A stretch of DNA of 64,000 nucleotides, taken from NCBI RefSeq assembly GCF_000015265.1, contig NC_008699.1, positions 3,534,001-3,598,000 on the forward strand. Reading direction: 5' to 3'. The first letter of the stretch is position 1, and every line of letters starts with the position of its first letter. Both the position numbers and the translations under genes were made by a program. Under the pieces are notes generated by a model that made no database searches, was not told where the DNA came from, and saw only the letters and a list, made by a program, of their open reading frames with translations. Positions 47,120-57,792 of the stretch are shown here, one piece after another. The stretch is from Nocardioides sp. JS614 (GTDB lineage Bacteria > Actinomycetota > Actinomycetes > Propionibacteriales > Nocardioidaceae).

Positions 47120-48637
47120 ATGCCGACCGAGCAGATCCGGACCGAAGACGTCCACTCCGACCATCGACTCAAGCGCGAGTTCACGCTGTGGTCCGCGTTC
47201 GCGTTCGCGTTCGCGTTCATCTCACCGATCGTCGCGCTGTACGGCATCTTCGGCCTCGCCTACAGCACGGCCGGCCCCTCGTTCTGGTGGAACTTCCTGA
47301 TCGTCTTCGGCGGCCAGCTCCTGGTCGCGATGGTGTTCGCCGAGCTCGTCTCGCGCTGGCCGATCGAGGGCTCGATCTACCAGTGGTCCAGGAAGCTGCT
47401 CGGACAGGGCTACGGCTGGTCGGCGGGCTGGGTCTACATGTGGACCCTGGTGGTCGCGATGTCGGCGGTGTCCATGTTCGCGGCGGGCTTCGTCGGCAAC
47501 GTGTTCGGCTGGGACCTGAGCGCGGGCGAGCAGGCGATGGTGGCCTGGGTGATCCTGATGCTCGGTACGGCGGCCAACATCGCCGGCCGACTGGTGCTGC
47601 GGGTCCTGATGACCAGCAGCATCATCGCCGAGATCATCGGCTCGATCGGCCTCGGCATGTGGCTGATCCTCTTCCACCGCGAGAACTCGTTCTCCAGCCT
47701 GACCGACGGGTTCGGTGACCCTGGCTACCTCAGCCTCTCCGGGCCGTTCCTGGTGTCCATGGCCTTCGTGGGCTGGTCGTTCGTCGGCTTCGAGAGCGCC
47801 GGCTCGATCGCCGAGGAGGTCCACCACCCGCGCCGGAACCTGCCCAAGGCGGTGATCTTCTCGATCGGCTTCATCGCCCTCATCGTGATGTTCTCCGCGC
47901 TCGCGATCATCCTCGCCATCCCCGAGGACGTCGCCGTCAACAGCGCGGACCCCGTCTACGACACGCTCGCCTTCCAGCTCGGGTCGGGCCCGGCCAAGCT
48001 CGCCGAGATCTTGTTCACGGTGGGCTTCCTGGCCTCGTTCCTGGCGCTGCAGACCTCGGCCTCGCGGCTGATCTGGTCCTACGCACGCGACCGGGCGCTC
48101 CCGGCGCCGCGGCTGTTGGCCAAGCTGACCAAGGTCCAGAAGCAGCCGGTGTCCGCCCTGCTGGTCGCCACCACCATCGGTACCGTGGTCATCGTGCTGA
48201 GCCAGCTCGCTCCGGACTTCTACACGCTGATGCTCAACTTCACCTCGGGCGGCTTCTACCTGGCCTTCCTGTTCCCCCTCGCCGGCAACCTGCTGGTCCG
48301 GCTCCGCGGTGACTGGCAGCCCGGGCCGTTCAGCCTCGGGCGCTGGAGCATGGTGGTCTCGGTGGCCGCGGTGCTGTGGGCCACCTTCCAGTTCCTCAAC
48401 ATCGCCTGGCCGCGCAACTTCTACCCGGACACCCCGTTCCTCAACTGGTCGGTCGCACTCGCCGTGGTCGGGCTCGCCCTCGTCGGCGCGGCGATCTATG
48501 CCGCGCGGCGCGGCGAGATCACGACGTTCCCGACGTTCGAGGTCGACGACCCGGAGGACGACGCGGAGACCCGCGACTACCTCGCCGCCGAGTCGGCGGT
48601 CGCGGTCGACGAGACTCGCACGCTGGACGGCGTGTGA
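47120..48637 (+). CDS. APC superfamily amino acid/amine permease
   Basis: The 505-residue protein has about twelve membrane segments and the APC signatures: LWSAFAFAFAFISPIVALYGIF near the start, VSRWPIEGSIYQWSRKLLG, and FVGWSFVGFESAGSIAEEVHHPRRNLPKAV in the middle. The C-terminal 50 residues are acidic and cytoplasmic. GAGGAGG precedes ATG 47120. It is the first gene of a five-gene operon and probably imports the nitrogen compound degraded by the following enzymes. Confidence 0.9.
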   Translation: MPTEQIRTEDVHSDHRLKREFTLWSAFAFAFAFISPIVALYGIFGLAYSTAGPSFWWNFLIVFGGQLLVAMVFAELVSRWPIEGSIYQWSRKLLGQGYGWSAGWVYMWTLVVAMSAVSMFAAGFVGNVFGWDLSAGEQAMVAWVILMLGTAANIAGRLVLRVLMTSSIIAEIIGSIGLGMWLILFHRENSFSSLTDGFGDPGYLSLSGPFLVSMAFVGWSFVGFESAGSIAEEVHHPRRNLPKAVIFSIGFIALIVMFSALAIILAIPEDVAVNSADPVYDTLAFQLGSGPAKLAEILFTVGFLASFLALQTSASRLIWSYARDRALPAPRLLAKLTKVQKQPVSALLVATTIGTVVIVLSQLAPDFYTLMLNFTSGGFYLAFLFPLAGNLLVRLRGDWQPGPFSLGRWSMVVSVAAVLWATFQFLNIAWPRNFYPDTPFLNWSVALAVVGLALVGAAIYAARRGEITTFPTFEVDDPEDDAETRDYLAAESAVAVDETRTLDGV

Positions 48638-49356
48638 GCGGGGGCGGAGCCTCCGGGACCGACTCGCGGCCACGGGTCGCGATCGTCACCGGCGCCGCGA
48701 GCGGCATCGGAGCCGCCGTCGCAGCCGAGCTGACCGACCGCGACTGGCAGGTGGCCGGGTTCGACCTGCGTCCGTCGGGGTGGGACGTCAGCCAGGTCGT
48801 CGACGTCGCGGACGCGGGAGCGGTGCGGGACGCGGTCGCCCGCGTCGAGCTCGAGCTGGGGCCGGTGGAGGCCGTGGTCTCCGCGGCCGGCCACTACGCG
48901 ATGGTCGACTTCGGCGACATCACCCCGACGGAGTGGAGGACCATGCTGCGCGTCCATCTCGGTGGCCTCGTGCACCTCGCCCGTGCGGTGCTGCCGCGGA
49001 TGACCGAGCAGCGGCGGGGCAGCATCGTCGCCGTGACCTCCGAGCTGGCCATCGGCGGCGGGGATCGCGATGCCCACTACGCCGCAGCCAAGGGGGCGAT
49101 CGTCGGGCTGGTCCGCAGCCTCGCCGCCGAGGTCGCCGCCACCGGCGTGCGGGTCAACGCCGTCGCGCCCGGGCCCACAGACACGCCCCTGATCGGGCCC
49201 GACTCCCCGTGGCGCGACCCGGACTACCTGGCCAGGATCCCGCTTCGACGGCTCGTCGCGCCCGGCGAGGTCGCTCGTACCGTGGCGTACCTGGTCGAGG
49301 AGGCCACGTTCATGACCGGTGAGATCCTGTCACCGAACGCCGGGGCGGTGATCTGA
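48634..49356 (+). CDS. Short-chain dehydrogenase/reductase
   Basis: The 240-residue SDR has AIVTGAASGIGAAVAAEL (cofactor), VVSAAGHYA, a Ser in VAVTSELAIGG, and YAAAK as the catalytic pair. GTG 48634 overlaps the permease stop by four bases, and its stop shares a base with the next ATG. A Gly/Ala-rich loop near the N-terminus varies from classical members. Likely oxidises an alcohol intermediate of the operon's pathway. Confidence 0.88.
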   Translation: MSGGGASGTDSRPRVAIVTGAASGIGAAVAAELTDRDWQVAGFDLRPSGWDVSQVVDVADAGAVRDAVARVELELGPVEAVVSAAGHYAMVDFGDITPTEWRTMLRVHLGGLVHLARAVLPRMTEQRRGSIVAVTSELAIGGGDRDAHYAAAKGAIVGLVRSLAAEVAATGVRVNAVAPGPTDTPLIGPDSPWRDPDYLARIPLRRLVAPGEVARTVAYLVEEATFMTGEILSPNAGAVI

Positions 49357-50129
49357 TGGCCGGCTCCCAGCATCCGCTCGCCGGCCGGGTCGCCCTCGTG
49401 ACCGGGGCGGGCCAGGGCATCGGGCGGGCTGTCGCCGAGCGGCTTTCCCGCGACGGCGCCACCGTCGCCGTCAACGACATCGCCCACGACGCGCGGATGG
49501 ACGCGGTGGTCGCCGCGACCGGCGGCGTCGCCGCCCCCGCCGACGTGTCGGACCGCGAAGCGGTCTTCGCGCGGGTCGACGACCTCACGCGGAACGTCGG
49601 CCCCGTCGACGTGCTCGTCCTCAACCATGCCTACATGACCATGGGCGCCCTCGTCGACCACGACCTCGAGGACTGGTGGCGGGTCGTCGACACCAACCTC
49701 GGGGGTGCCTTCCACCTGATCCAGGCCGTGCTGCCCGGCATGCTGCGCGCCCGGTTCGGACGGATCGTCATCGTGTCCTCGGAGTGGGGGGTGATCGGCT
49801 GGCCGCAGGCGACGGCGTACGCCGCGTCCAAGGCCGGGCTGATCTCCCTGACCAAGACCCTCGGACGAGAACTCGCGCCGCAGGGGGTCATCGTCAACGC
49901 GGTGGCCCCGGGCGTCATCGACACCCCCCAGCTCGAGGTCGACGCCCGGGCCGCGGGCGTCACCCGCGACCACATCGTCGCGGAGTACGCCCAGGGCATC
50001 CCGATGCGCCGCGTCGGGCAACCCGACGAGATCGCGGCCACCGTGGCGCTGCTCGCCGACCCACGGATCTCCGCCTTCGTGGGACAGGTCCTGCAGGTCA
50101 ACGGCGGGTCGACCCGCTCCCGGGCCTGA
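49356..50129 (+). CDS. Short-chain dehydrogenase/reductase
   Basis: The 257-residue SDR has ALVTGAGQGIGRAVAERLSRDG, VLVLNHAY, Ser in IVIVSSEWG, and YAASK. It overlaps the previous SDR by one base (TGATG). The two SDRs share only family-level features, so they probably act on different intermediates or form a heteromer. It is followed after 52 bases by the ureohydrolase gene. Confidence 0.9.
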   Translation: MAGSQHPLAGRVALVTGAGQGIGRAVAERLSRDGATVAVNDIAHDARMDAVVAATGGVAAPADVSDREAVFARVDDLTRNVGPVDVLVLNHAYMTMGALVDHDLEDWWRVVDTNLGGAFHLIQAVLPGMLRARFGRIVIVSSEWGVIGWPQATAYAASKAGLISLTKTLGRELAPQGVIVNAVAPGVIDTPQLEVDARAAGVTRDHIVAEYAQGIPMRRVGQPDEIAATVALLADPRISAFVGQVLQVNGGSTRSRA

Positions 50130-50181
50130 GCGCTCGGACACAGCGCGGCCCAACGAAAACGCAACGAGAAGAAGGAGCCCC

Positions 50182-51147
50182 ATGCACGAGCCTCGGGTCA
50201 ACGACGGCGGCACCGTCGGGCCGGTCGACGGTCTGCAGGTCCCCCGGTTCGCGGGGCACAGCACGTTCGCCAGGCTGCCACGCCTGGAGGACGTGGAGAC
50301 CTTCGACGTGGCCGTGGTCGGCGTGCCCTTCGACTCCGGTGTCACCTACCGTCCCGGCGCACGCTTCGGCCCGTCCCACATCCGCCAGGGATCACGCCTG
50401 CTGCGGCCGTACAACCCCGCGCTCGACGTCTCCCCGTTCGCCGGGGTCCAGGTGGTCGACGCCGGCGACATCGCCGCCAACCCGTTCTCCATCGAGGACG
50501 GGCTCGAGCAGATCGAGGCGGGGGTGCGAGAGCTGTCGGCCGACGGGCGCAACGTCGTCCTCCTGGGTGGTGACCACACGGTCACGCTCCCGGCGCTGCG
50601 TGCCCTCAAGGCACAGCACGGGCCGATCGCGCTGGTGCACTTCGACGCCCACCTCGACACGTGGGACACCTACTTCGACGCACCGTTCACGCACGGGACG
50701 CCGTTCCGGCGTGCCTGGCAGGAGGGCCTGCTCGACGCCGACCACACCATGCACGTGGGGATCCGCGGGTCGCTGTACTCCAAGGACGACCTCGCCGATG
50801 ATGCCTCCATGGGCTTCTCGATCGTGCCCGCACGCGACCTGGACCGCCTCGGCGCGGACCGGGTGGTGGAGATGGTCCGCGAACGGGTCGGGGACGCGCC
50901 GGTCTACATCTCGATCGACATCGACGTGCTCGACCCCGGCTTCGCGCCGGGCACCGGCACTCCCGAAGCCGGTGGCCTGACCAGCCGCGAGCTGCTCGCG
51001 ATGGTGCGCGGGTTCGCCGGCGCGCACGTCGTCGGCGCCGACGTCGTCGAGGTGTCCCCGCCCTACGACCACGCGGAGATCACCGCCATCGCTGCGGCGA
51101 ACCTGGCCTACGAGTACTGCTCGGTCTTCGCCTGGAACCGCCGGTGA
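50182..51147 (+). CDS. Agmatinase/ureohydrolase family protein
   Basis: The 321-residue protein has all Mn ligand motifs of the ureohydrolase family: LLGGDHTVTLP, VHFDAHLDTW and SIDIDVLDPGFAPGTGTPEAGG. It cleaves a guanidino (or similar amidino) group, releasing urea in known members (agmatine, guanidinobutyrate, guanidinopropionate). AAGGAG precedes ATG 50182. Context with a permease, two SDRs and a NodB-type hydrolase does not match a classical agmatine pathway, so I leave the substrate open. Confidence 0.9.
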   Translation: MHEPRVNDGGTVGPVDGLQVPRFAGHSTFARLPRLEDVETFDVAVVGVPFDSGVTYRPGARFGPSHIRQGSRLLRPYNPALDVSPFAGVQVVDAGDIAANPFSIEDGLEQIEAGVRELSADGRNVVLLGGDHTVTLPALRALKAQHGPIALVHFDAHLDTWDTYFDAPFTHGTPFRRAWQEGLLDADHTMHVGIRGSLYSKDDLADDASMGFSIVPARDLDRLGADRVVEMVRERVGDAPVYISIDIDVLDPGFAPGTGTPEAGGLTSRELLAMVRGFAGAHVVGADVVEVSPPYDHAEITAIAAANLAYEYCSVFAWNRR

Positions 51148-52043
51148 CCGCCGCGCAGCCGGGACCCGTGCCGGCCGGTCCGATCACCTGGCCGAGCGGA
51201 TCGAGCGCCGCCGCCGCGTTCTGCTTCGACGTCGATGCCGAGTCCGCCGTCCTCCACGCCGCCCCGTCGACCGCCGACCGGCCCGGAGTGATGAGCCACC
51301 AGTCCTACGGACCGCTCGTCGGGGTGCCGCGGATCCTCGAGATCCTCGACCGGCACAGCGTGCCCGCGACGTTCTTCGCACCCGGGTACACCGCCGAGCG
51401 CTATCCGGGCGTGGTGCGGGACATCGTCGCCGCGGGCCACGAGGTGGCGCACCACGGCTACCTGCACGAGACCCTCGAAGGGGTCGCCCCCGAGACCGAG
51501 GCGGCGTACCTCGACCGCGGGCTGGCGGCCCTGGAACGCGTGGCCGGCGTCCGGCCGGTGGGTTATCGCGCGCCGATGTGGGAGCCGACCTGGGCCACTG
51601 CACGGCTGCTCGCCGAGCGCGGCTTCCTCTACGACTCCAGCCTGATGGACGCCGACGTCCCCTACGAGCTCGCGGTCTCGGGGGTGGCTGGGGTGCCGTC
51701 GATCGTGGAGATCCCGATCCAGTGGGCGCTCGACGACTGGGAGCAGTACTGCTTCATTCCCGGCGTCTCCGGGGAGGGCCTGATCGAGAGCCCCGCCAAG
51801 GCACAGGAGCTGTGGAGCCTCGAACTCGACGCGATGCGCTCGGTCGGTGGATGCTTCGCGCTCACCAACCACCCGTTCCTCACCGGCCGCCCGTCGCGGG
51901 CGCGCGCGCTCGAGCGGGTCGTCGAGCAGGCCGTGCAGTACGGCGACGTCTGGATCGCGCCGCTGCGCCGGATCGCCGAGCACGTCCGCACTCTCGGCCT
52001 CGCGCCGCGTACTCTGACGCGGCCGGTCCTGGACCCTCAGTAG
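51144..52043 (+). CDS. Polysaccharide deacetylase-like (NodB fold) hydrolase
   Basis: The 299-residue protein has the NodB metal site: FDVDAES (the Asp pair), HHGYLHE (His pair, about 108-114), then GYRAPMWEPTW and the late NHPFLTGRPSR. There is no signal peptide, so it is cytosolic. This subgroup includes cyclic-imide hydrolases and PuuE-type allantoinases rather than cell-wall deacetylases. GTG 51144 overlaps the ureohydrolase stop. In this operon it probably opens or deacylates a cyclic amide. Confidence 0.85.
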   Translation: MTAAQPGPVPAGPITWPSGSSAAAAFCFDVDAESAVLHAAPSTADRPGVMSHQSYGPLVGVPRILEILDRHSVPATFFAPGYTAERYPGVVRDIVAAGHEVAHHGYLHETLEGVAPETEAAYLDRGLAALERVAGVRPVGYRAPMWEPTWATARLLAERGFLYDSSLMDADVPYELAVSGVAGVPSIVEIPIQWALDDWEQYCFIPGVSGEGLIESPAKAQELWSLELDAMRSVGGCFALTNHPFLTGRPSRARALERVVEQAVQYGDVWIAPLRRIAEHVRTLGLAPRTLTRPVLDPQ

Positions 52044-53932
52044 CCCAGACCGTGGCCGAGCTCGAAGAGCTCGCCGGTGCCGTTGGGGCCGGGGATCGCG
52101 ACCGGCAGCCGGCCGGTCGGCTCGACCTCGCCGAACAGCACCCGGACCAGCGACTCGACCTGGGCCGCGGTGTAGCCGTAGGTGTCCAGCACCGTCGGCG
52201 CCGAGGGGAACGAGGCGACGTCGTACGGGTTGCGCACGGCGGCGACCACGACCGGCCTACCCGTTTCGAGCAGGGCGCGCACCAGCCGGGTCTGCGCGGC
52301 CGCGGCGTTGGTCGGTGCCCCGGTCGACGCGTCGACGGCGTACGCGTTGTTCGTCGTCACGACGACCAGGTCGGCGTCCTGCGCCGCCGCGACGGCGTCC
52401 TCGATCGCCGCGTCCGAGGGCGTGGTGCCGGACTCGAGGACCTGCGTCGTGGCGCCGCGGGTGCCGAGCGCCGTCGCGAGCGTCTGCGTCGTCGTCGCGC
52501 CCCACCCGGCGACCAGGACCTGCCGCGGCCCGGCGGTCAGCGGCAGCAGCCCGGCGTCGTTCTTGAGCAGCGTCGTCGTGCGGTCGGTGATCGCCTGCGC
52601 GGTCGCGAGGTGCGTCGGGGCGCCCACGATCCCCGCCGCCGCGGCCCGGTCGACGTACGGGTCGCCGAAGAGCCCGCGCTCGTACTTGTGCAGCAGGATC
52701 CGGTACACCGACTCGTTGAGCCGCTCCCTGCTGATCTGCCCGCTGCGCACCGCCTTCAGCACCGCGCGGTACGCCGTGTCCATCTCGGGCGGGATCAGCA
52801 GCTGGTCGGCGCCGGCGAGCAGCGCCCGCACCGGCGCCACGTCGGGCGGGTACGTCGCCGTCGCGCCACCCATGTCCAGCGCGTCGGTCACGATCAGCCC
52901 GTCGAAGCCCAGCTCGCGGCGCAGCAGCCCGGTGAGGATCTTCCGCGACATCGTCGCGGGGACACCCGGGTCGATCGCCGGCAGCACGACGTGCGCGGTC
53001 ATGATCGTGTCGACCCCGGCGGCGATCGCTGCACGGAACGGCGGCAGGTCGATCTCCTCCAGCTGCGACCGCGTGTGCGTCACCTCGGGCAGCCCGAAGT
53101 GGCTGTCCACGCCCGTGTCCCCGTGTCCCGGGAAGTGCTTCGCGACCGCGGAGACTCCGCCGCGGTGGAAGCCGCGGACCTGGGCGGCGACCAGGTCGGA
53201 GACCAGCGCCGGGTCGGAGCCGATGGACCTGATCCCGATCACCGGGTTGTTCGGGTTCACGTTCACGTCCGCGACCGGCGCGTAGTCCTGCGTCACCCCG
53301 ACCGCCGCGAGCTCGGCGCCGATCACGGTCGCCGAGCGGCGGGCGTCCGCCGCCGACCCTCCGGTCCCGAGCGCGCCCGCACCGAGCGCCATGTTCCCCG
53401 GCAGCTGCGTGGCTCCCGACGCCGCGCCGAAGCGCGCCACGAGGGCACCGCCCTCCTGGTCGACCGAGATCTGCAGCGGGATCCCGCCCGGCAGCGCCCG
53501 CGCCGCGGCCTGCAGCCCGTTCGACAGCCTGGCCACCTGCTCCGGCGTACCGATGTTGTCGTCCCCGTTGCGGGTGGTGAAGTAGATGACCCCGCCGGGC
53601 TGGTACTTCGCGATCGCCTGGGCCGGGGTGTCGACGCCGTACAGCCTCTGGTTGACCGCCTTCGCCGCGTCGCTCACGTCGTTGGCGTCACGACCGGCGA
53701 CCTCGATCACGAACAGCTGCCCGACCTTCTGCTTGCGCGTCAGCTGCGCCAGCGCGGTGCGCGCCCGGTCGTACGACGGGCCGGCGGCGGCTCGGTCCCC
53801 GACAGCGGCGGTCGCCGGGGGTGGCGACAAGGTCGGCCCGAACGCTGCGGCGAGCAGCAGGATCAAGCCCGCACCGAGGGTCCGGACGGCGGTCCTGCGG
53901 CGACGGGTGGCGGCGCTCGGCCGGGCTGGCAT
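52037..53932 (-). CDS. Secreted glycoside hydrolase family 3 protein (beta-N-acetylhexosaminidase-like)
   Basis: The 631-residue preprotein has a signal peptide (Arg-rich start, then AGLILLLAAAFGPTL). The GH3 barrel contains the NagZ-type motif KHFPGHGDTGVDSH, GLIVTDALDMGG with the nucleophile Asp, and a C-terminal alpha/beta sandwich (about 430-631). Such enzymes remove N-acetylglucosamine from muropeptides or chitin. ATG 53932 is seven bases after TAGCGT. It converges with the deacetylase-like gene, overlapping by seven bases. Confidence 0.9.
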   Translation of the reverse strand: MPARPSAATRRRRTAVRTLGAGLILLLAAAFGPTLSPPPATAAVGDRAAAGPSYDRARTALAQLTRKQKVGQLFVIEVAGRDANDVSDAAKAVNQRLYGVDTPAQAIAKYQPGGVIYFTTRNGDDNIGTPEQVARLSNGLQAAARALPGGIPLQISVDQEGGALVARFGAASGATQLPGNMALGAGALGTGGSAADARRSATVIGAELAAVGVTQDYAPVADVNVNPNNPVIGIRSIGSDPALVSDLVAAQVRGFHRGGVSAVAKHFPGHGDTGVDSHFGLPEVTHTRSQLEEIDLPPFRAAIAAGVDTIMTAHVVLPAIDPGVPATMSRKILTGLLRRELGFDGLIVTDALDMGGATATYPPDVAPVRALLAGADQLLIPPEMDTAYRAVLKAVRSGQISRERLNESVYRILLHKYERGLFGDPYVDRAAAAGIVGAPTHLATAQAITDRTTTLLKNDAGLLPLTAGPRQVLVAGWGATTTQTLATALGTRGATTQVLESGTTPSDAAIEDAVAAAQDADLVVVTTNNAYAVDASTGAPTNAAAAQTRLVRALLETGRPVVVAAVRNPYDVASFPSAPTVLDTYGYTAAQVESLVRVLFGEVEPTGRLPVAIPGPNGTGELFELGHGLGY

Positions 53933-54016
53933 GGGGGCGACGCTAACGCGAGAACGCGGGCCGCGGGCTCGAATCGGGTGCGCCGACCAAGCAGTCCGGC
54001 CCGGCGTGGCGCGAAG

Positions 54017-55627
54017 TCAGACCAGGTCGACCGCGCGCACCGAGATCGCATCGATCGCGTGCTGCATCTCGGCGAGCACCTCGGCGGGGATGGCGGTGTC
54101 GACCGACAGCGCGACCAGGGCCCGGCCGCCCTTGGCGTCGCGGGCGACCTGCATGCCGGCGATGTTGATGCCGGCGTCCCCGATGATCACGCCGACGGTG
54201 CCGACCATGCCGGGCCGGTCCTCGTAGGTGAGGAACGCGAGGTGCTCGGTGGGCTCGAGGTCGACGTCGAAGCCGTTGACCTCGACCAGCCGCTCCTTCT
54301 GGTTGATCCCGATCAGGGTGCCGCTGACCGAGACCTGCTCGCCGTCGGCGAGGGTGCCGCGGATCGTGATCAGGTTGCGGTGGTCGGGGCTCTCCGGGTC
54401 GGCGACCAGGCGTACGGCGGTGCCGCGCTCGGCGGCGAGCAGCGGCGCGTTCACGTAGGAGACCTGGTCCTCGACGATGTCGGTGAAGATCCCCTTGAGG
54501 GCCGCCAGCTCGAGCACCTTGACGTCGTAGTCGGTGATCTCGCCGCGCACCTCGACGTCGATCGACAGCGCGACCTCGCCGGCCACGGCGGTGAACACCC
54601 GGCCGAGCTTCTCGGTGAGCGGGATGCCAGGGCGCACGTCCTCGGCGATCACACCGCCCTGCACGTTGACCGCGTCGGGGACCAGCTCGCCGGACAGCGC
54701 GAGCCGCACCGACTTCGCGACCGCGATGCCGGCCTTCTCCTGCGCCTCGTCGGTGGAGGCGCCGAGGTGCGGCGTGGCGACGACGTTCTCGAGCTCGAAC
54801 AGCGGGCTGTCGGTGCACGGCTCCTGCGCGAACACGTCGAGCCCGGCCGCCGCGACCCGGCCCTCCTTGAGGGCGGCATAGAGGGCGGCCTCCTCGACGA
54901 TGCCGCCGCGCGCGGCGTTGACCAGCACCAGCGAGGGCTTGACCTTCGCGAGCTGGTCGGCGCCGATCAGGCCGACGGTCTCGGGGGTCTTGGGCAGGTG
55001 CACGGACATGAAGTCGGCCTCGGCCAGCAGCGTGTCGAGGTCGACCAGCCGCACGCCCATCTGCGCGGCCCGGCCAGCCTGCACGTACGGGTCGTACGCC
55101 ACGATCTTCATGCCGAAGGCGCTCAGCCGCTGCGCGACCAGGACGCCGATCCGACCCAGGCCGACGATGCCGACGGTCTTCTCGTAGAGCTCGGTGCCGG
55201 TGTAGCGGGCCCGCTTCCACTCGCCGTTCTTCAGCGCGGCGTGGGCCGGCGAGATGTGCCGGGCGGCGGCGAGCATCAGCGCGACCGCGAGCTCGGCGGC
55301 GGAGACGATGTTGGAGGTCGGGGCGTTGACGACCATCACGCCCGCCTGGGTCGCCGCGCGCACGTCGACGTTGTCCAGGCCCACACCGGCCCGGGCGATG
55401 ACCTTGAGCCGGCGGGCCGCGGCGAGCGCCTCGGCGTCGACCTTGGTCGCGGACCGCACCAGGATCGCGTCCGCCTCGGGGAGCGCGGCCAGCAGCTCGC
55501 CGCGATCCGCGCCGTCGCAGTACCGGATCTCGAAGTCCGGTCCGAGTGCCTCGACGGTCGCCGGACTGAGCTCCTCGGCGATGAGTACGACGGGCCGGTC
55601 GGCGGGCGTGGCGGCGGGCATGGTCAC
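54017..55627 (-). CDS. serA: D-3-phosphoglycerate dehydrogenase
   Basis: The 536-residue protein is the long, type I form. It has the NAD domain VGIVGLGRIGVLVAQRLSAFGMKIVAYDPY (about 146-175), NAARGGIVEEAALYAALKEG, catalytic His in ATPHLGASTDEAQEKA. An allosteric substrate-binding domain (about 320-450) and a C-terminal ACT domain (YEDRPGMVGTVGVIIGDAGINIAGM) follow. It starts serine synthesis and is serine-inhibited through the ACT domain. GTG 55627 fits GAGGAC upstream; ATG 55621 is also possible. Confidence 0.95.
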   Translation of the reverse strand: MTMPAATPADRPVVLIAEELSPATVEALGPDFEIRYCDGADRGELLAALPEADAILVRSATKVDAEALAAARRLKVIARAGVGLDNVDVRAATQAGVMVVNAPTSNIVSAAELAVALMLAAARHISPAHAALKNGEWKRARYTGTELYEKTVGIVGLGRIGVLVAQRLSAFGMKIVAYDPYVQAGRAAQMGVRLVDLDTLLAEADFMSVHLPKTPETVGLIGADQLAKVKPSLVLVNAARGGIVEEAALYAALKEGRVAAAGLDVFAQEPCTDSPLFELENVVATPHLGASTDEAQEKAGIAVAKSVRLALSGELVPDAVNVQGGVIAEDVRPGIPLTEKLGRVFTAVAGEVALSIDVEVRGEITDYDVKVLELAALKGIFTDIVEDQVSYVNAPLLAAERGTAVRLVADPESPDHRNLITIRGTLADGEQVSVSGTLIGINQKERLVEVNGFDVDLEPTEHLAFLTYEDRPGMVGTVGVIIGDAGINIAGMQVARDAKGGRALVALSVDTAIPAEVLAEMQHAIDAISVRAVDLV

Positions 55628-55840
55628 AGCGTGGAGTCCTCGCGGAAGAGGGGTGGTGTCTCGATCGGCGCACGACGCTGTGCTGCATCTCGCACTCTAC
55701 CCGACCGCGCCGAAGTATTCGGTCGCGTCCGCGGATGCGCCGTACCTATCCTGGGCGTCGTCCCAGCCCCTCCTCATCGGCAGGTCCACTTGAAGCTCTG
55801 AGGTCGCCGCCCCCCACGCCACCTCTTCTGGAGCTTCTCC

Positions 55841-57391
<1,551 letters not shown>

Positions 57392-57394
57392 AAG

Positions 57395-57769
57395 TCAGTG
57401 GAACAGCGCCTGCCCGACGTACTCCCCCGGGGCGGCGCCGGGAGGTGCGGCGAACAGGGCGGAGCCGGTGACCTCGAGGTACTCCATCATCGCGTCGGAC
57501 TTGGCCATCTTGTTCTGGATCGGGATGAAGTGGGTGTCCGGGTCGCGCACGAACGCGATGAAGAACAGCCCGGCGTCCAGGCCGTCGACGAAGTTGTAGC
57601 CGCGGCGCAGCATCCGGGCGCCGTGGTTGAAGTCGGGGTGCACCACCCGGACGTGGGAGTCGCGTGGGATGACCGGGCCGTCGCTGCCGGGCATCGTGAA
57701 GTCCGGCTCGCTGAACTCGCGGCCGCCCGAGAGCGGCGCGCCGGTGTCCTTGGTCCGGGGGGTGCGCAT
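57395..57769 (-). pseudogene. efeB: Dye-decolorizing peroxidase EfeB, C-terminal fragment
   Basis: The 124 residues read RTKDTGAPLSGGREFSEPDF, then SHVRVVHPDFN, MLRRGYNFVDGLDAGLFFIAFVRDPDTHFIPIQNKM, and end EYVGQALFH. This is the last third of the Tat-exported heme peroxidase EfeB (about 400 residues). The signal peptide, the GxxDG heme motif and most of the heme pocket are missing. It begins 23 bases after efeU ends, where efeO should be. A deletion removing efeO and the 5' two-thirds of efeB explains this. Confidence 0.82.
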
Positions 57770-57792
57770 CGGGGAGCGGGATCCTTCGCGGG

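Noticed and set aside
51578..55801. A 1407-residue open frame on the + strand
   Set aside because: It lies opposite the GH3 and serA genes, which have clear motifs in the other frame; composition is that of a shadow.
55688..55840. Antibiotic-type attenuator with upstream ORF before the ABC-F gene
   Set aside because: Short frames exist but none is followed by a terminator-like hairpin with a T run; only the weak start-site hairpin remains.
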